Shown in pieces: positions 26,129 through 34,518 of a DNA stretch of 51,911 bases. The translations under genes were made by a program, and so were the position numbers. Below the pieces are notes generated by a model that ran no database searches, was not told the DNA's origin, and saw only the letters and a program-made list of their open reading frames with translations. Origin of the DNA: Mesorhizobium sp. LSJC280B00 (lineage in GTDB: Bacteria > Pseudomonadota > Alphaproteobacteria > Rhizobiales > Rhizobiaceae); NCBI RefSeq assembly GCF_000502835.1, contig NZ_AYVL01000004.1:501174-553084 (forward strand), in the 5' to 3' direction. How positions within the stretch are numbered: the first letter of the stretch is position 1; every line of letters begins with the position of its first letter.

Positions 26129-27670
26129 TTACTGCCTGAAGGCCCTGGAAAACTGGTCGGTAAGGGGCTTCATCAAGTAGGACCAGACACTGCGCTCGTC
26201 GGTTCTTATGTGGACTTCGGCGGGCATGCCCGGTTTGAGTATTTTCTCTCCTGTCAGGCACGTCGCTTCATTCTCGACGTCGATGCGCGCCGAAAAAAAG
26301 GAAAGCTGGCGTTGCTGATCCTTGATCAGATCCGCTGAGACGCGCTTGACCGAGCCTTCGCAAGCAGGTGTGGTGCCGGCGTCGAACGCTGGAAAGCGGA
26401 TCGACACCTGCTGTCCGGGATGAATCTCATCGATACGCGACGGAGGAATGGAAGCGTCGACGACAAGGTTGTCGGAATCGGGCACAATCATCATGAGCAC
26501 CTCTCCTGCGCCAATCACGCCTCCTACGGTATGGACCGAGGATTCTTGTACTGTGCCCGATTGCGGGGCACGAATGTCTGTCCTGCTGAGTTCGTCTTCG
26601 GCCACCACCTGGCGCTCGCTGAGCTCGGTCTGCTTGGCTTCCGTTTCGCGAAGTTCGTTGGTCACGTCGCTCCGCATTTGTTCGTCGAGCTGAAGCACCT
26701 GCAGGTCCGTTTCACTGATGTGAGCTTGTACCTCTGCTATCGCTGCGACAAGGCGTCCCGATTCGCCGCGAGCCCGGGTCTTATCCAGGCTGACATTGCT
26801 CAACCTCTCCTTGGACACCAACTTCTTTGCGTAGAGAGATTCGACATCCGCAAGGTTCTTGGTCAGCAGATCCAGAGACTCGTCCGTTGCAGACTGCTGC
26901 GATTTGAGGCCATCGATCTGACGTTCCAGCTGCTTCGCGCGGCTTTGTAATTGTGCCTTCTGGCCAGCCAGCGCCGCAGCACGGCTTTCAAACAAGGCAC
27001 GCTCGCCACTGACAAGTGCCACCACTTGCGGGTCGCCCATTTGAGCGCGAAGGTCGGGCGGGATCTGCATTTCCGGCAGACCCTGGCGCTCGGCCTCCAG
27101 TCGGGCCAGACGAATGGTGGCGCGATTGAGGTCCTCGGTGATTATCTGCAGGTTTGCTCGGGTCAATGTGTTGTCCAGCCTGACCAACACATCGCCGGCC
27201 TTCACATGATCGCCGTCCTGCGCGAAGATTCCGCCGATGGTGCCGCCGGTTTGATGCTGGACTTTTTTAATGTTGCTTTCGACCACCACGGTTGCGGGCG
27301 CAATCACCGCGCCGGCAATCTTGGTCAATCCCAACCAGAGCCCTCCGCCAAAGATCAACAGCAAGCTGGTTGCCAGGCCCAAGAGCAGATTGGCCCGGAT
27401 GCCATCCGGCTCTGGCTTCGTCTCCAACGAACGGCCTTCGCCACCGGCTGCGACGTATGACACGGCAACAGCAGAGCGATACCTCGCATATGCCCGGCTG
27501 CACGCTTGTGCGGCGGAACGACAATGTGCTGCTAGGCTCCGGACCAGAGTACCCCGGGGTAGATTGGCTTGAATCCCATCCGGCTGCGGCTTCTGCCCGG
27601 TCGGCGGGCCTTCGCCGCCAACCGCAGCATATGACGACATGGTCACGTTAGACACTAAGCAATACCTCAC
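26129..27670 (-). CDS. prsE: Type I secretion membrane fusion protein, HlyD/PrsE family, with duplicated N-terminus
   Basis: Periplasmic adaptor of a type I exporter. From residue 93 it follows the family: one membrane helix (LLLGLATSLLLIFGGGLWLG), a biotinyl-lipoyl half (IGGIFAQDGDHVKAGDVLVR), a long coiled coil (about 150-380), the second half-motif (TDIRAPQSGTVQESSVHTVG) and a beta-barrel end. The total of 513 residues is longer than the usual 430-450. The excess comes from a duplication: residues 12-43 and 70-101 are similar (GGEGPPTGQKPQPDGIQANL against GGEGRSLETKPEPDGIRANL). The frame can start at GTG 27670, overlapping the ABC gene stop, or at GTG 27463 in the second copy, which gives 444 residues, closer to the norm. 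The coupled ABC gene and family match make the function secure; the true start is open. Confidence 0.85.
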   Translation of the reverse strand: MRYCLVSNVTMSSYAAVGGEGPPTGQKPQPDGIQANLPRGTLVRSLAAHCRSAAQACSRAYARYRSAVAVSYVAAGGEGRSLETKPEPDGIRANLLLGLATSLLLIFGGGLWLGLTKIAGAVIAPATVVVESNIKKVQHQTGGTIGGIFAQDGDHVKAGDVLVRLDNTLTRANLQIITEDLNRATIRLARLEAERQGLPEMQIPPDLRAQMGDPQVVALVSGERALFESRAAALAGQKAQLQSRAKQLERQIDGLKSQQSATDESLDLLTKNLADVESLYAKKLVSKERLSNVSLDKTRARGESGRLVAAIAEVQAHISETDLQVLQLDEQMRSDVTNELRETEAKQTELSERQVVAEDELSRTDIRAPQSGTVQESSVHTVGGVIGAGEVLMMIVPDSDNLVVDASIPPSRIDEIHPGQQVSIRFPAFDAGTTPACEGSVKRVSADLIKDQQRQLSFFSARIDVENEATCLTGEKILKPGMPAEVHIRTDERSVWSYLMKPLTDQFSRAFRQ

Positions 27671-27730
27671 GCATGCCCGCTTGCACCGTGCTGCAGCGGA
27701 ACGACAATGTTTGGCTTGTCCGGGCGCGGG
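27386..27730. repeat. Diverged tandem duplication across the ABC/HlyD gene junction
   Basis: About 165 bases are present twice in direct order, roughly 27386-27545 and 27560-27730. AGATTGGC/CCATCCGGCT...GGCTTC and the stretch GCGGAACGACAATGT recur with an offset of 174, rising to 183 bases because of a 9-base indel. Each copy contains the tail of the ABC gene (encoding NIVVP...), the intergenic start region and the first 30 codons of the fusion-protein gene. The unit nearer the ABC gene retains the functional stop; the inner copy is fused in frame into the HlyD gene. Confidence 0.8.
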
Positions 27731-29418
27731 AAGGGCCGGACCACATTTGCCAGAACGTCTTCGCGCGAGCCGAACGAATGGAGCATCCCGTTCGACAGGA
27801 CGAGTACCTGATCGATGTTGACGAGAGCGGAGGGGCGATGCGCAACGACGATCACGATACCGCCGCGCTGACGCACTGCCAGGATTGCGCCGGCCAAAGC
27901 AGCATCACCGTCTGCATCCAGATTGGAATTTGGTTCGTCAAGAACGACGAGGAATGGATCGCCGTAAAGTGCCCTGGCAAGCCCGACGAGCTGCCTCTGC
28001 CCAGCCGAAAGGGCCGCGCCGCCTTCTCCGATGCGTGTTTGAAAACCCTGCGGAAGACGCATGATCATCTTGTCCACGCCCGCAGCCTTGGCAGCTGCCA
28101 GCACGCCTTTTGCGTCGCTTTTGCCGCCGAACCTCGAAATGTTGTCAGCGATCGTCCCGTCGAACAGCTCAACGTCCTGCGGAAGGTAGCCAATATGAAT
28201 GCCGAGCAGTTCTGAATTCCACTGATCGAGCGAGGCGCCGTCCAATCTTACCGTGCCACGAAGCGGCTTCCATGCCCCGACCAAAGCGCGCACGAGCGTG
28301 GTCTTGCCGGAGCCGCTCGGGCCGACGACCGCCAACCCTGCGCCTCTCGCCAAGCGGAAGCTTACATTGAAGATGGTGGGCTTCTGCAGGCTTGGTGGCG
28401 CGACGGTCAATTCCTCGACCGCAAGCTCAGCCTTCGGGCCGGGCAGTTCCATTGGCTCTTGCTGGCTATCAAAAGCATCCAGGGCTGCCGCCAGCTCGGT
28501 ATAGCTTTTGCGGGTTGCCAGAAACCCTCTCCAGTTTGCGATCGCCACATCGACCGGCGCCAGCGAGCGGCCCAGCAATATGGACGATGCAATGATCACG
28601 CCAGGCGAGGCCTCGCCGCCGATCACAAGGTAGGCACCAAGCCCTAGCACACATGATTGCAGGGCCATTCGGAGCGTCTTCGACAGTGAGCTTGCTGCGC
28701 CGACGACGTCGGAGAGCCGTTCCTGGTTCTTCAGATAAAGATGACTGACCTCGTTCCAGCGCCGGCTAAGCGGGGCGGAAAGGCCCATCGCCTGAACAAC
28801 CTCTGCGTTGCGGCGGCCGGAGTCGGCCAGAAGCCGCTGCGCTACGAGTGTCTCAGATGCACGAGCCGCAGGTTTGCGGCCGATGATCTCGGCAACCACC
28901 GTCAAAAACACAACGGCACATGCGCCGAGCGTTGCCAGCACGCCAAGCGCGGGGTGCAGCAGATAGATGACCACCATATAAAATGGTATCCAGGGAGCGT
29001 CGAATAAGACTGTCGGCCCGAGCCCGGAAAGAAAGCCACGTAGCTGGTCCAGATCACGAAGCGGGTGTACCCGGTTCGCATCCGGCCCGGCGACGAGGGG
29101 CAGGGAAAGCGAGGCTGCGAACGCTTTTTGCTGCAGATTTCTATGCAGGCGGCTGCCGATGCGGACCAACAGGCGAAGCCTCACGAAATCGAGGAGCCCA
29201 TAGGCCGCGTAAAGTCCCAGCATCCCGACTGTAAATCCGACAAGAGTCGGCACGCTCTGCGAAGGCAGCACGCGGTCATAGACCTGGAGCATGTAGACGG
29301 AGCCGGTCAAGGCGAGGATATTTATCAATGCCGAGAAAATGCCTACGCCGACGAGGCCGTGCACACAGCCGAACATTGCGGAGCGGAGATCGAGCGAGCG
29401 CCCTTTGGTCGACTTCAT
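27667..29418 (-). CDS. prsD: Type I secretion system ABC transporter (PrsD-like permease/ATPase)
   Basis: A 583-residue half-transporter that energises protein export. Six membrane helices occupy about 20-300 (SALINILALTGSVYMLQVYD and FDAPWIPFYMVVIYLLHPAL). The ATPase domain has Walker A VVGPSGSGKTTLVRAL near residue 360, a Q-loop in IGYLPQDVELFDGTIADNI, signature LSAGQRQLVGLARALYG, Walker B FLVVLDEPNSNLD and the switch His in VVAHRP. The DRVLPSQS and WIPFY patterns fit the AprD/PrsD group rather than peptidase-containing exporters. There is no C39 peptidase domain, so substrates should have C-terminal signals. The stop overlaps the start of the HlyD-like gene. The repeat-bearing hydrolase at 1-1154 is a candidate substrate. 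Confidence 0.93.
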   Translation of the reverse strand: MKSTKGRSLDLRSAMFGCVHGLVGVGIFSALINILALTGSVYMLQVYDRVLPSQSVPTLVGFTVGMLGLYAAYGLLDFVRLRLLVRIGSRLHRNLQQKAFAASLSLPLVAGPDANRVHPLRDLDQLRGFLSGLGPTVLFDAPWIPFYMVVIYLLHPALGVLATLGACAVVFLTVVAEIIGRKPAARASETLVAQRLLADSGRRNAEVVQAMGLSAPLSRRWNEVSHLYLKNQERLSDVVGAASSLSKTLRMALQSCVLGLGAYLVIGGEASPGVIIASSILLGRSLAPVDVAIANWRGFLATRKSYTELAAALDAFDSQQEPMELPGPKAELAVEELTVAPPSLQKPTIFNVSFRLARGAGLAVVGPSGSGKTTLVRALVGAWKPLRGTVRLDGASLDQWNSELLGIHIGYLPQDVELFDGTIADNISRFGGKSDAKGVLAAAKAAGVDKMIMRLPQGFQTRIGEGGAALSAGQRQLVGLARALYGDPFLVVLDEPNSNLDADGDAALAGAILAVRQRGGIVIVVAHRPSALVNIDQVLVLSNGMLHSFGSREDVLANVVRPFPRPDKPNIVVPLQHGASGHA

Positions 29419-29825
29419 GATGTGCGCTCGTTGACGCGAAATTGCCGCGCAATCTCGTCGATTCTTTCGATGAGGGACAAACTTTAACCTTCCGGGAAGC
29501 AGCAGCCCCGCCCCGCTGCTGGAAACATTACGAATTGCTTACATACGTGCCTTCTTTGATTAAAATGTAGCAAAATCGTGACGCCAGGCTGAGAATTCGG
29601 CAACCGGCTCGCTAGGCTGGGGATAACCGGGTCGAGTAAGGAGATATTCCTAATCATGACACGGCGCAGAAGCTTATGGTCATCTTTGTAGCATCAAGGC
29701 TTCAAAGCGTCTGGGGAGGGATCGGTTTTGATTTTGTCGATCGAGAGTTAAACGGTTTTGAGATACACTTCATCGGTACGCAATTGTCGGCCACCAACGC
29801 CGGCTAAATCGGGGAGGCGAGTGTC
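29419..29825. other. Intergenic region between secretion genes and methyltransferase
   Basis: This 407-base divergent region should contain promoters for the secretion pair (minus) and the PrmC-like gene (plus). It includes an AT-rich patch (about 29530-29580). No open frame with a ribosome site or a repeat was found. Confidence 0.4.
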
Positions 29826-30518
29826 GTGAGCGAAGAGATCAATGTTGCCGATGCCTACGGCAGGGGGCGCAGCACCTTCATGGGATTGCAGTTGCTGGTC
29901 TCGCCCGGTGCGCTTGTTCCTCGGCCGGAAACGGAACTGCTCGGCAAGGCCGCTCTCGATGTCCTGAGCCAACTGAACCTGCCGGTGCCTCGCGTTGTCG
30001 ACATGTGCTGTGGGGCGGGCAATCTGGCGTGCGCCATCGCGCACCACGCTCCCACCGCGCGCGTGTGGGCAAGCGATCTTACCGACGGATGCGTGGAGGT
30101 CGCGCGCCGCAACGTCACCCATCTTGAAATCGAGGACCGGGTAACGGTGCTTCAGGGCGACTTGTTCAGCGCCTTCTCAGGCTTGGAGCTCGATGGCACG
30201 ATCGACGTGATCGTTTGCAACCCGCCCTACATTTCGGAAAAACGGCTCGAGGGCGACCGTTCGCATCTGGTCGAGCTCGAGCCGCGTGAAGCATTCGCAG
30301 CCGGCCCCTACGGCCTGAGCATCCACATGCGGGTGCTCAAGGAGGCGCCGCGCTATTTGCGGCGCGGAGGCATCCTGCTTTTCGAGGTGGGGCTTGGCCA
30401 GGACCGGCAGGTCATGAGTTTGCTCGAGCGTTCCAAGGCCTATTCGAGTATCCGGGCAGTCACCAACCAGGCCGGTGAGGGCAGGGTGGTTGTGGGACAT
30501 ACGAGGGCGCAGGCGTAA
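29826..30518 (+). CDS. PrmC/HemK-like N5-glutamine-type methyltransferase lacking the N-terminal domain
   Basis: SAM-dependent methyltransferase of 230 residues. Seen in order: VSPGALVPRPETELLG (the PrmC linker, residues 26-41), the SAM loop VVDMCCGAGNLACAI, ASDLTDGCVEVARRN and the catalytic VIVCNPPYISEK (NPPY, around 136). NPPY enzymes methylate planar amide or amino nitrogens; PrmC itself methylates a Gln side chain of release factors. Normal PrmC has about 280-300 residues with a helical N-terminal domain that binds release factor; that domain is absent. Beside the amide-forming cluster on the opposite strand, it may N-methylate a small-molecule amide. This is inference from position. GTG 29826 has a GGGGAGG site nine bases upstream. 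Confidence 0.8.
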   Translation: MSEEINVADAYGRGRSTFMGLQLLVSPGALVPRPETELLGKAALDVLSQLNLPVPRVVDMCCGAGNLACAIAHHAPTARVWASDLTDGCVEVARRNVTHLEIEDRVTVLQGDLFSAFSGLELDGTIDVIVCNPPYISEKRLEGDRSHLVELEPREAFAAGPYGLSIHMRVLKEAPRYLRRGGILLFEVGLGQDRQVMSLLERSKAYSSIRAVTNQAGEGRVVVGHTRAQA

Positions 30519-30602
30519 GCATCGCAGCCGCGGCAGGTAGACGCGCTGTCGCGGCTAGAAACGGCCGGGAAGTTGAAACAGAGTTGCGCGAGATTTCGGC
30601 GA

Positions 30603-30632
30603 TCAGTTTCTCTTGCGTCAGTTTCTCTTGCG
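30603..30632. repeat. Tandem 15-bp duplication at the end of the ACP gene
   Basis: TCAGTTTCTCTTGCG is present twice head to tail. On the minus strand each copy encodes RKRN followed by a stop, so the last codons and stop of the acyl carrier protein are duplicated. The second copy is outside the gene. Confidence 0.8.
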
Positions 30633-30884
30633 CATGACGTATTGCGCAATTCCCTCGATGGAATCGAGATTCTCCGGCAGCAGCTCGCTGTCTTCGACCG
30701 TGATGCCGAAGGTCTCCTCGATGAAGCCGATAACCTCGAGCACACCCGTCGAGTCCACGATGCCCTGGTCGAGTAGCGAGGTGTCGCTCTCCAGGCTCTC
30801 GGGATCGGCTATATAGAAATTCGAAGCCAGGAAAGCGCGAATTTGTTCGCTGCAGGTATCGGTTCTATCCTTGGTAGATAACAT
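30618..30884 (-). CDS. Acyl carrier protein
   Basis: An 88-residue carrier protein with a phosphopantetheine site at Ser45 in QGIVDSTGVLEVI, where the usual DSL is DST. Downstream are FIEETFGITVEDSELLPENL and DSIEGIAQYV, matching helices II-IV of the ACP fold. The start is ATG 30884, supported by GGAGG 8 bases upstream; a longer frame to 30944 lacks a ribosome site. It follows the AMP-forming ligase gene by 56 bases on the same strand, and is likely loaded by that enzyme. This pairing resembles the ligase/ACP pair of exosortase-A-associated polysaccharide loci, but no exosortase is visible in the window. Confidence 0.92.
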   Translation of the reverse strand: MLSTKDRTDTCSEQIRAFLASNFYIADPESLESDTSLLDQGIVDSTGVLEVIGFIEETFGITVEDSELLPENLDSIEGIAQYVMRKRN

Positions 30885-30940
30885 TGATTTCGCCTCCGGT
30901 ACAAAAGATGAATGCTGATCAACTTCGCCCTGGTACCGAC

Positions 30941-32497
30941 TCATGACAGGGCCGTTTTTTTGAGCTTACCCGTGTCGGTCATCGGCAGACTGGGTACGAT
31001 GACGATGGACTTCGGAACCATGAAGTTTTCCAGCCGTCTCTGGCACTCTTTCTGCAACTGCTTTTCACCGATCATGCTTCCGTGCTCCATCACGACAAAT
31101 GCCTTCACTGCTTGCCCGAGCAGCTCGTCCGGAACGCCGATGACCGCGGCTTCCCGTACGCCCGCAATGTTCATCAACACGTTTTCCACCTCCTTCGGCG
31201 CTATCTTCTCTCCGCGCGATTTTATGATCTCGTCGCCGCGACCGACGAAGTAGAGATAGCCCTCGGCGTCCATCCGGCAGTAGTCGCCGGTGTATAGGAC
31301 CTGCTCACCCGGCAGCGGGCCAGGCTTGAGCTTCCTGGCTGTCGCCTCCGGCTTGCCCCAATAGCCCTTCATCACCGTCGCTCCGCGGATGACGAGCTGA
31401 CCAACGATGCCGGGGCCGACCCGCCTGTCATGCTCGTCGACAATCCACATTTCCGTATTGGGGATGGCGATCCCGACGCTCGACGGCTTTCGCTCCAGAT
31501 CCTCCGGCGGCAGGTAGGTGCAGCGCTTGCATTCGGTAAGGCCGTACATCGAATAGATGCGGGCGCCAGAAAACAGCTCCTGCAGCAGGAGAATGTGCTT
31601 GAGCGGCAGGGCGGCCGCAGTGTTCGTGACGTAGCGAATACTCGAAAAATCCTGATCCCTGAGAGACCTGAGCTCCCCGAGTGCGGCGAAGATGGTCGGT
31701 ACGCCGGGAAAACCCGTCACCCTTTCTTGCTTGATCAGCCCAAGGATCTGCGCCGGGAAGGCGAACGAGCGCTCAAGCACCAGCCGGGCGCCCGCGCCGA
31801 ATGCCATGATCATCTGGTAAAGACCGTAGTCGAAGGCGAGCGGCAGGACATTGAGGATCACCTCGTCTTCGGCAAGCGCCAGGTATGAGGAAATCGAGGC
31901 GCACGCGGCGATCATGTTTCGATGTGTCAGCATCACCCCCTTGGGCTCGCCCGTCGAGCCGGATGTATAAATGATCGCAGCGAGATCGATGTCGATGCAG
32001 CGGCGCGAGGGCGGCGTGCTGCGGGCTGCCGCGACCGCGGCGTCCCAGCGCACAGCATGCGGCAATTCTTGCAGGTCGCTGTGTTCGATCGGCCCGGAGA
32101 CGATCATGCGGCGCAACGATGGGCAATTCCGCGCCGGCTCCCTGAAAATCGAGTGCAGGTGTTTGTCGGTGATCAGTGCCGTCGGGCGGCAATCGTTGAG
32201 CAGATAATCAAGCTTGTCGCTTTTGGTGAGCGGATTGACGATGCACACCACGGCGTTGGCCTTGAGCACCGCCCAGAACGCAATGACGGCCTCGACAGTG
32301 TTGTCGGCGAAGACCACCACGCGATCGCCACGCGCAATTCCGGCATCGGTCAAATGGTGCGCTATGGCGTTCGAACGCATATCGAGATCGCCATAAGTGA
32401 CACGTTGATTGCCGCACACCAGGGCCACCTTCTCGCCGAGCCGGCTGGCAGAGTGGGTGAGATAGTCATGCAGGAGCGGTACGGCGCCATGCATCAT
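30941..32497 (-). CDS. AMP-forming acyl-CoA/acyl-ACP ligase
   Basis: An ANL-superfamily enzyme of 518 residues that adenylates a carboxylic acid and probably hands it to the neighbouring carrier protein. Motifs are complete: IIYTSGSTGEPKGVM (P-loop), SMYGLTECKRCTYL (A5), YTGDYCRMDAEGYLYFVGRG (A7/A8), EIIKSRGEKIAPKEVE hinge and PMTDTGKLKK with the catalytic Lys. The sequence style (LLHDYLTHSASR, GLTECKR) is like the ligase of exosortase-A-associated loci. ATG 32497 overlaps the stop of the AsnB-like gene by four bases, so the two are translationally coupled. The acid cannot be predicted. Confidence 0.9.
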   Translation of the reverse strand: MMHGAVPLLHDYLTHSASRLGEKVALVCGNQRVTYGDLDMRSNAIAHHLTDAGIARGDRVVVFADNTVEAVIAFWAVLKANAVVCIVNPLTKSDKLDYLLNDCRPTALITDKHLHSIFREPARNCPSLRRMIVSGPIEHSDLQELPHAVRWDAAVAAARSTPPSRRCIDIDLAAIIYTSGSTGEPKGVMLTHRNMIAACASISSYLALAEDEVILNVLPLAFDYGLYQMIMAFGAGARLVLERSFAFPAQILGLIKQERVTGFPGVPTIFAALGELRSLRDQDFSSIRYVTNTAAALPLKHILLLQELFSGARIYSMYGLTECKRCTYLPPEDLERKPSSVGIAIPNTEMWIVDEHDRRVGPGIVGQLVIRGATVMKGYWGKPEATARKLKPGPLPGEQVLYTGDYCRMDAEGYLYFVGRGDEIIKSRGEKIAPKEVENVLMNIAGVREAAVIGVPDELLGQAVKAFVVMEHGSMIGEKQLQKECQRRLENFMVPKSIVIVPSLPMTDTGKLKKTALS

Positions 32498-34515
32498 GCG
32501 AGCACCTCTTCGCGGTGTTCGCGGTCGATATCGATGCTGAGCTTGAGCGTGCGAGCCCCACTTGGAAGGCTCGCGATAAATTGCCGATGAAGAAGCTGCG
32601 TCGACAGCACCCCGACAAGCGCCATATTGTCGGAGTTGGACAGGTCGCCGTCGCCGGCGCTGGCCTGGCACTTGTTCAGGAGCCGGGTAACCGACTTGGG
32701 ATCGAAGACGTTCGCTTCGCGCAGCGCCGCCTCCGAAAGTGCTTCGCGAATGTAGGCCGGAGCGCCATCTGCGACAAAGCAGAGCGCGTTGGGGGCCCGG
32801 TAAGGCTGCTTCTTGCGGGTGACGATTTCCGACGGCACGATCGGTTGCGCTACGCGCTTCAGCACATGCTTTTCATCGAGCACGCGCAGCTTGTAGGCGG
32901 CAGGAAGCGAATTCGCGAGTCTCACGAGTTCATGATCGAGGAACGGGAAGCGCCCCTCGACGGAATGAGCCATCAGCATTCTGTCCCCTTGTGAGGAAAG
33001 CAGGTATCCCGACATCAGCGTCTGAATCTCTATATACTGGTCCTGCGCAAGAGAGCCCCATCGCGAAAACTCCGGCGGCAGGCGGGCAAGCAGCTCGGAC
33101 ACGGCGTTGCGGCGCTCCGTTTGGGCGCGCATGTCTGCCGAAAACAGCCGCTTGATGGCGCTTGTGGTACGCCAGCGCGTGCCATGCGCAAAACCAGGCG
33201 CGTCACAGGCGTGGATGTCGCGCCCGAAGAACTGGCGTGCCATCGCCTGCTGCTGCACCGGCGAGCGGCTGAGATAGGGATAGAGGCGCTCCAGCAGCCG
33301 CGAGCGTCGCGTCGAGGCGGGCTGGCGTCCCCAGAAGCGGCGGACCTTGCCCTCGCGGAACAAATCGTAGCCGGCGAACATTTCGTCGGCCCCTTCGCCG
33401 GTCAGCACGACCTTGATGCCGTGCTGGCGCACCAGTCTCGAGAGCAGGAACAGCGGCGCCGGCGCGGTCCTGAGGATTGGCCGCTCGGTGTGGTAGATCA
33501 CCTCAGGGAAGATGCCAGCGATATCGCTGCGCGAAACAACCACCTCATGATGGTCACTGCCGGCCACGCCGGCAACCAGGCGCTGGAAATGCGTCTCATC
33601 ATACTCGGCGTCGGCAAAACGCAGCGAGAAAGTCTGGAAGCGCTCGCCCGCGAAGCGTCTCCCCAGCGTGGCGACCAGCGAGCTGTCGAGCCCGCCGGAC
33701 AAATAGCAGCCGACCGGCACGTCGGCGCGTACTATCCTGAGCGCCGTCGCGGCTTCCAGGGCGCTGCGCACTTCCTCCACCGCGTCATCAAGCGAGCCGG
33801 TGAATTCATCATCGCCGGGTCCGTCAACCTCTGGATAGTCAGGCTTCCAAAAAGCCCGCTCCCGGACGACGCCGCTGTCATAAATGCGGACATGCCCCGG
33901 CGTGAGTTCGCTTACTCCTCCAAACACGCCTTGTGGCGGCGCGACAGTCCAGAGTGTGAAAGTCTGATCGATGCCGGCTGGATCGAAGGCGCGGGGTATA
34001 TCCGCATCGGCCGCGAAAATGGCCTTCACCTCGCTGGCGAAGTAAAGCCGTCCGCCATGCTCGCAAAAGTGCAGCGGGCAGATGCCGAACCGATCCCGCG
34101 ACAAGACGAGACGACCTGCCACGGAGTCCCAGATGGCGACTGCCCACTGCCCATTCATTCGCTCGAAGGCGGCCTCGCCCCAGGCATGATAGGCATGGAC
34201 GATGACCTCGGTGTCGCTGCGTGTGCGAAAGCGATAACCGAGCGCGACCAGGTCTTGTCGCAGCTCGACGTAATTGAAGATTTCGCCGTTGAAGACGATC
34301 CACATTGTGTCGCCCGCGCCGGCGAGTGGCTGCTGGCCGCTTGCGAGATCGATGACGGACAGGCGGGCATGCGCCAATCCCGCACGTCTGTCCCGGTAAA
34401 GGCCGCGTTCGTCCGGGCCGCGATGCGCCAGCGCGCCCGCCATGCGTATCAGCGCATCGCGGGAAGGGGGCGCCGCTGCGGCGCTCAGCGACACAATTCC
34501 GGCGATGCCGCACAT
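32494..34515 (-). CDS. Second asparagine synthase-like amidotransferase
   Basis: A glutamine-hydrolysing amidotransferase of 673 residues. The N-terminal Cys nucleophile is present (MCGIAGIV), with ALAHRGPDERGLY and VFNGEIFNYVELR; the synthetase domain has the PP-loop CYLSGGLDSSLVATL and VVLTGEGADEMFAGYDLF, and later EGRFPFLDHELVRLA. One feature differs from typical AsnB: at the position usually reading GxKPLYY the sequence is FGICPLHF, so Lys is replaced by Cys. The enzyme therefore probably amidates something other than aspartate. It sits between NadE-like and ligase genes, 3 bases after the former and overlapping the latter, so it belongs to the same transcript. Confidence 0.87.
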   Translation of the reverse strand: MCGIAGIVSLSAAAAPPSRDALIRMAGALAHRGPDERGLYRDRRAGLAHARLSVIDLASGQQPLAGAGDTMWIVFNGEIFNYVELRQDLVALGYRFRTRSDTEVIVHAYHAWGEAAFERMNGQWAVAIWDSVAGRLVLSRDRFGICPLHFCEHGGRLYFASEVKAIFAADADIPRAFDPAGIDQTFTLWTVAPPQGVFGGVSELTPGHVRIYDSGVVRERAFWKPDYPEVDGPGDDEFTGSLDDAVEEVRSALEAATALRIVRADVPVGCYLSGGLDSSLVATLGRRFAGERFQTFSLRFADAEYDETHFQRLVAGVAGSDHHEVVVSRSDIAGIFPEVIYHTERPILRTAPAPLFLLSRLVRQHGIKVVLTGEGADEMFAGYDLFREGKVRRFWGRQPASTRRSRLLERLYPYLSRSPVQQQAMARQFFGRDIHACDAPGFAHGTRWRTTSAIKRLFSADMRAQTERRNAVSELLARLPPEFSRWGSLAQDQYIEIQTLMSGYLLSSQGDRMLMAHSVEGRFPFLDHELVRLANSLPAAYKLRVLDEKHVLKRVAQPIVPSEIVTRKKQPYRAPNALCFVADGAPAYIREALSEAALREANVFDPKSVTRLLNKCQASAGDGDLSNSDNMALVGVLSTQLLHRQFIASLPSGARTLKLSIDIDREHREEVLA

Positions 34516-34518
34516 CGC

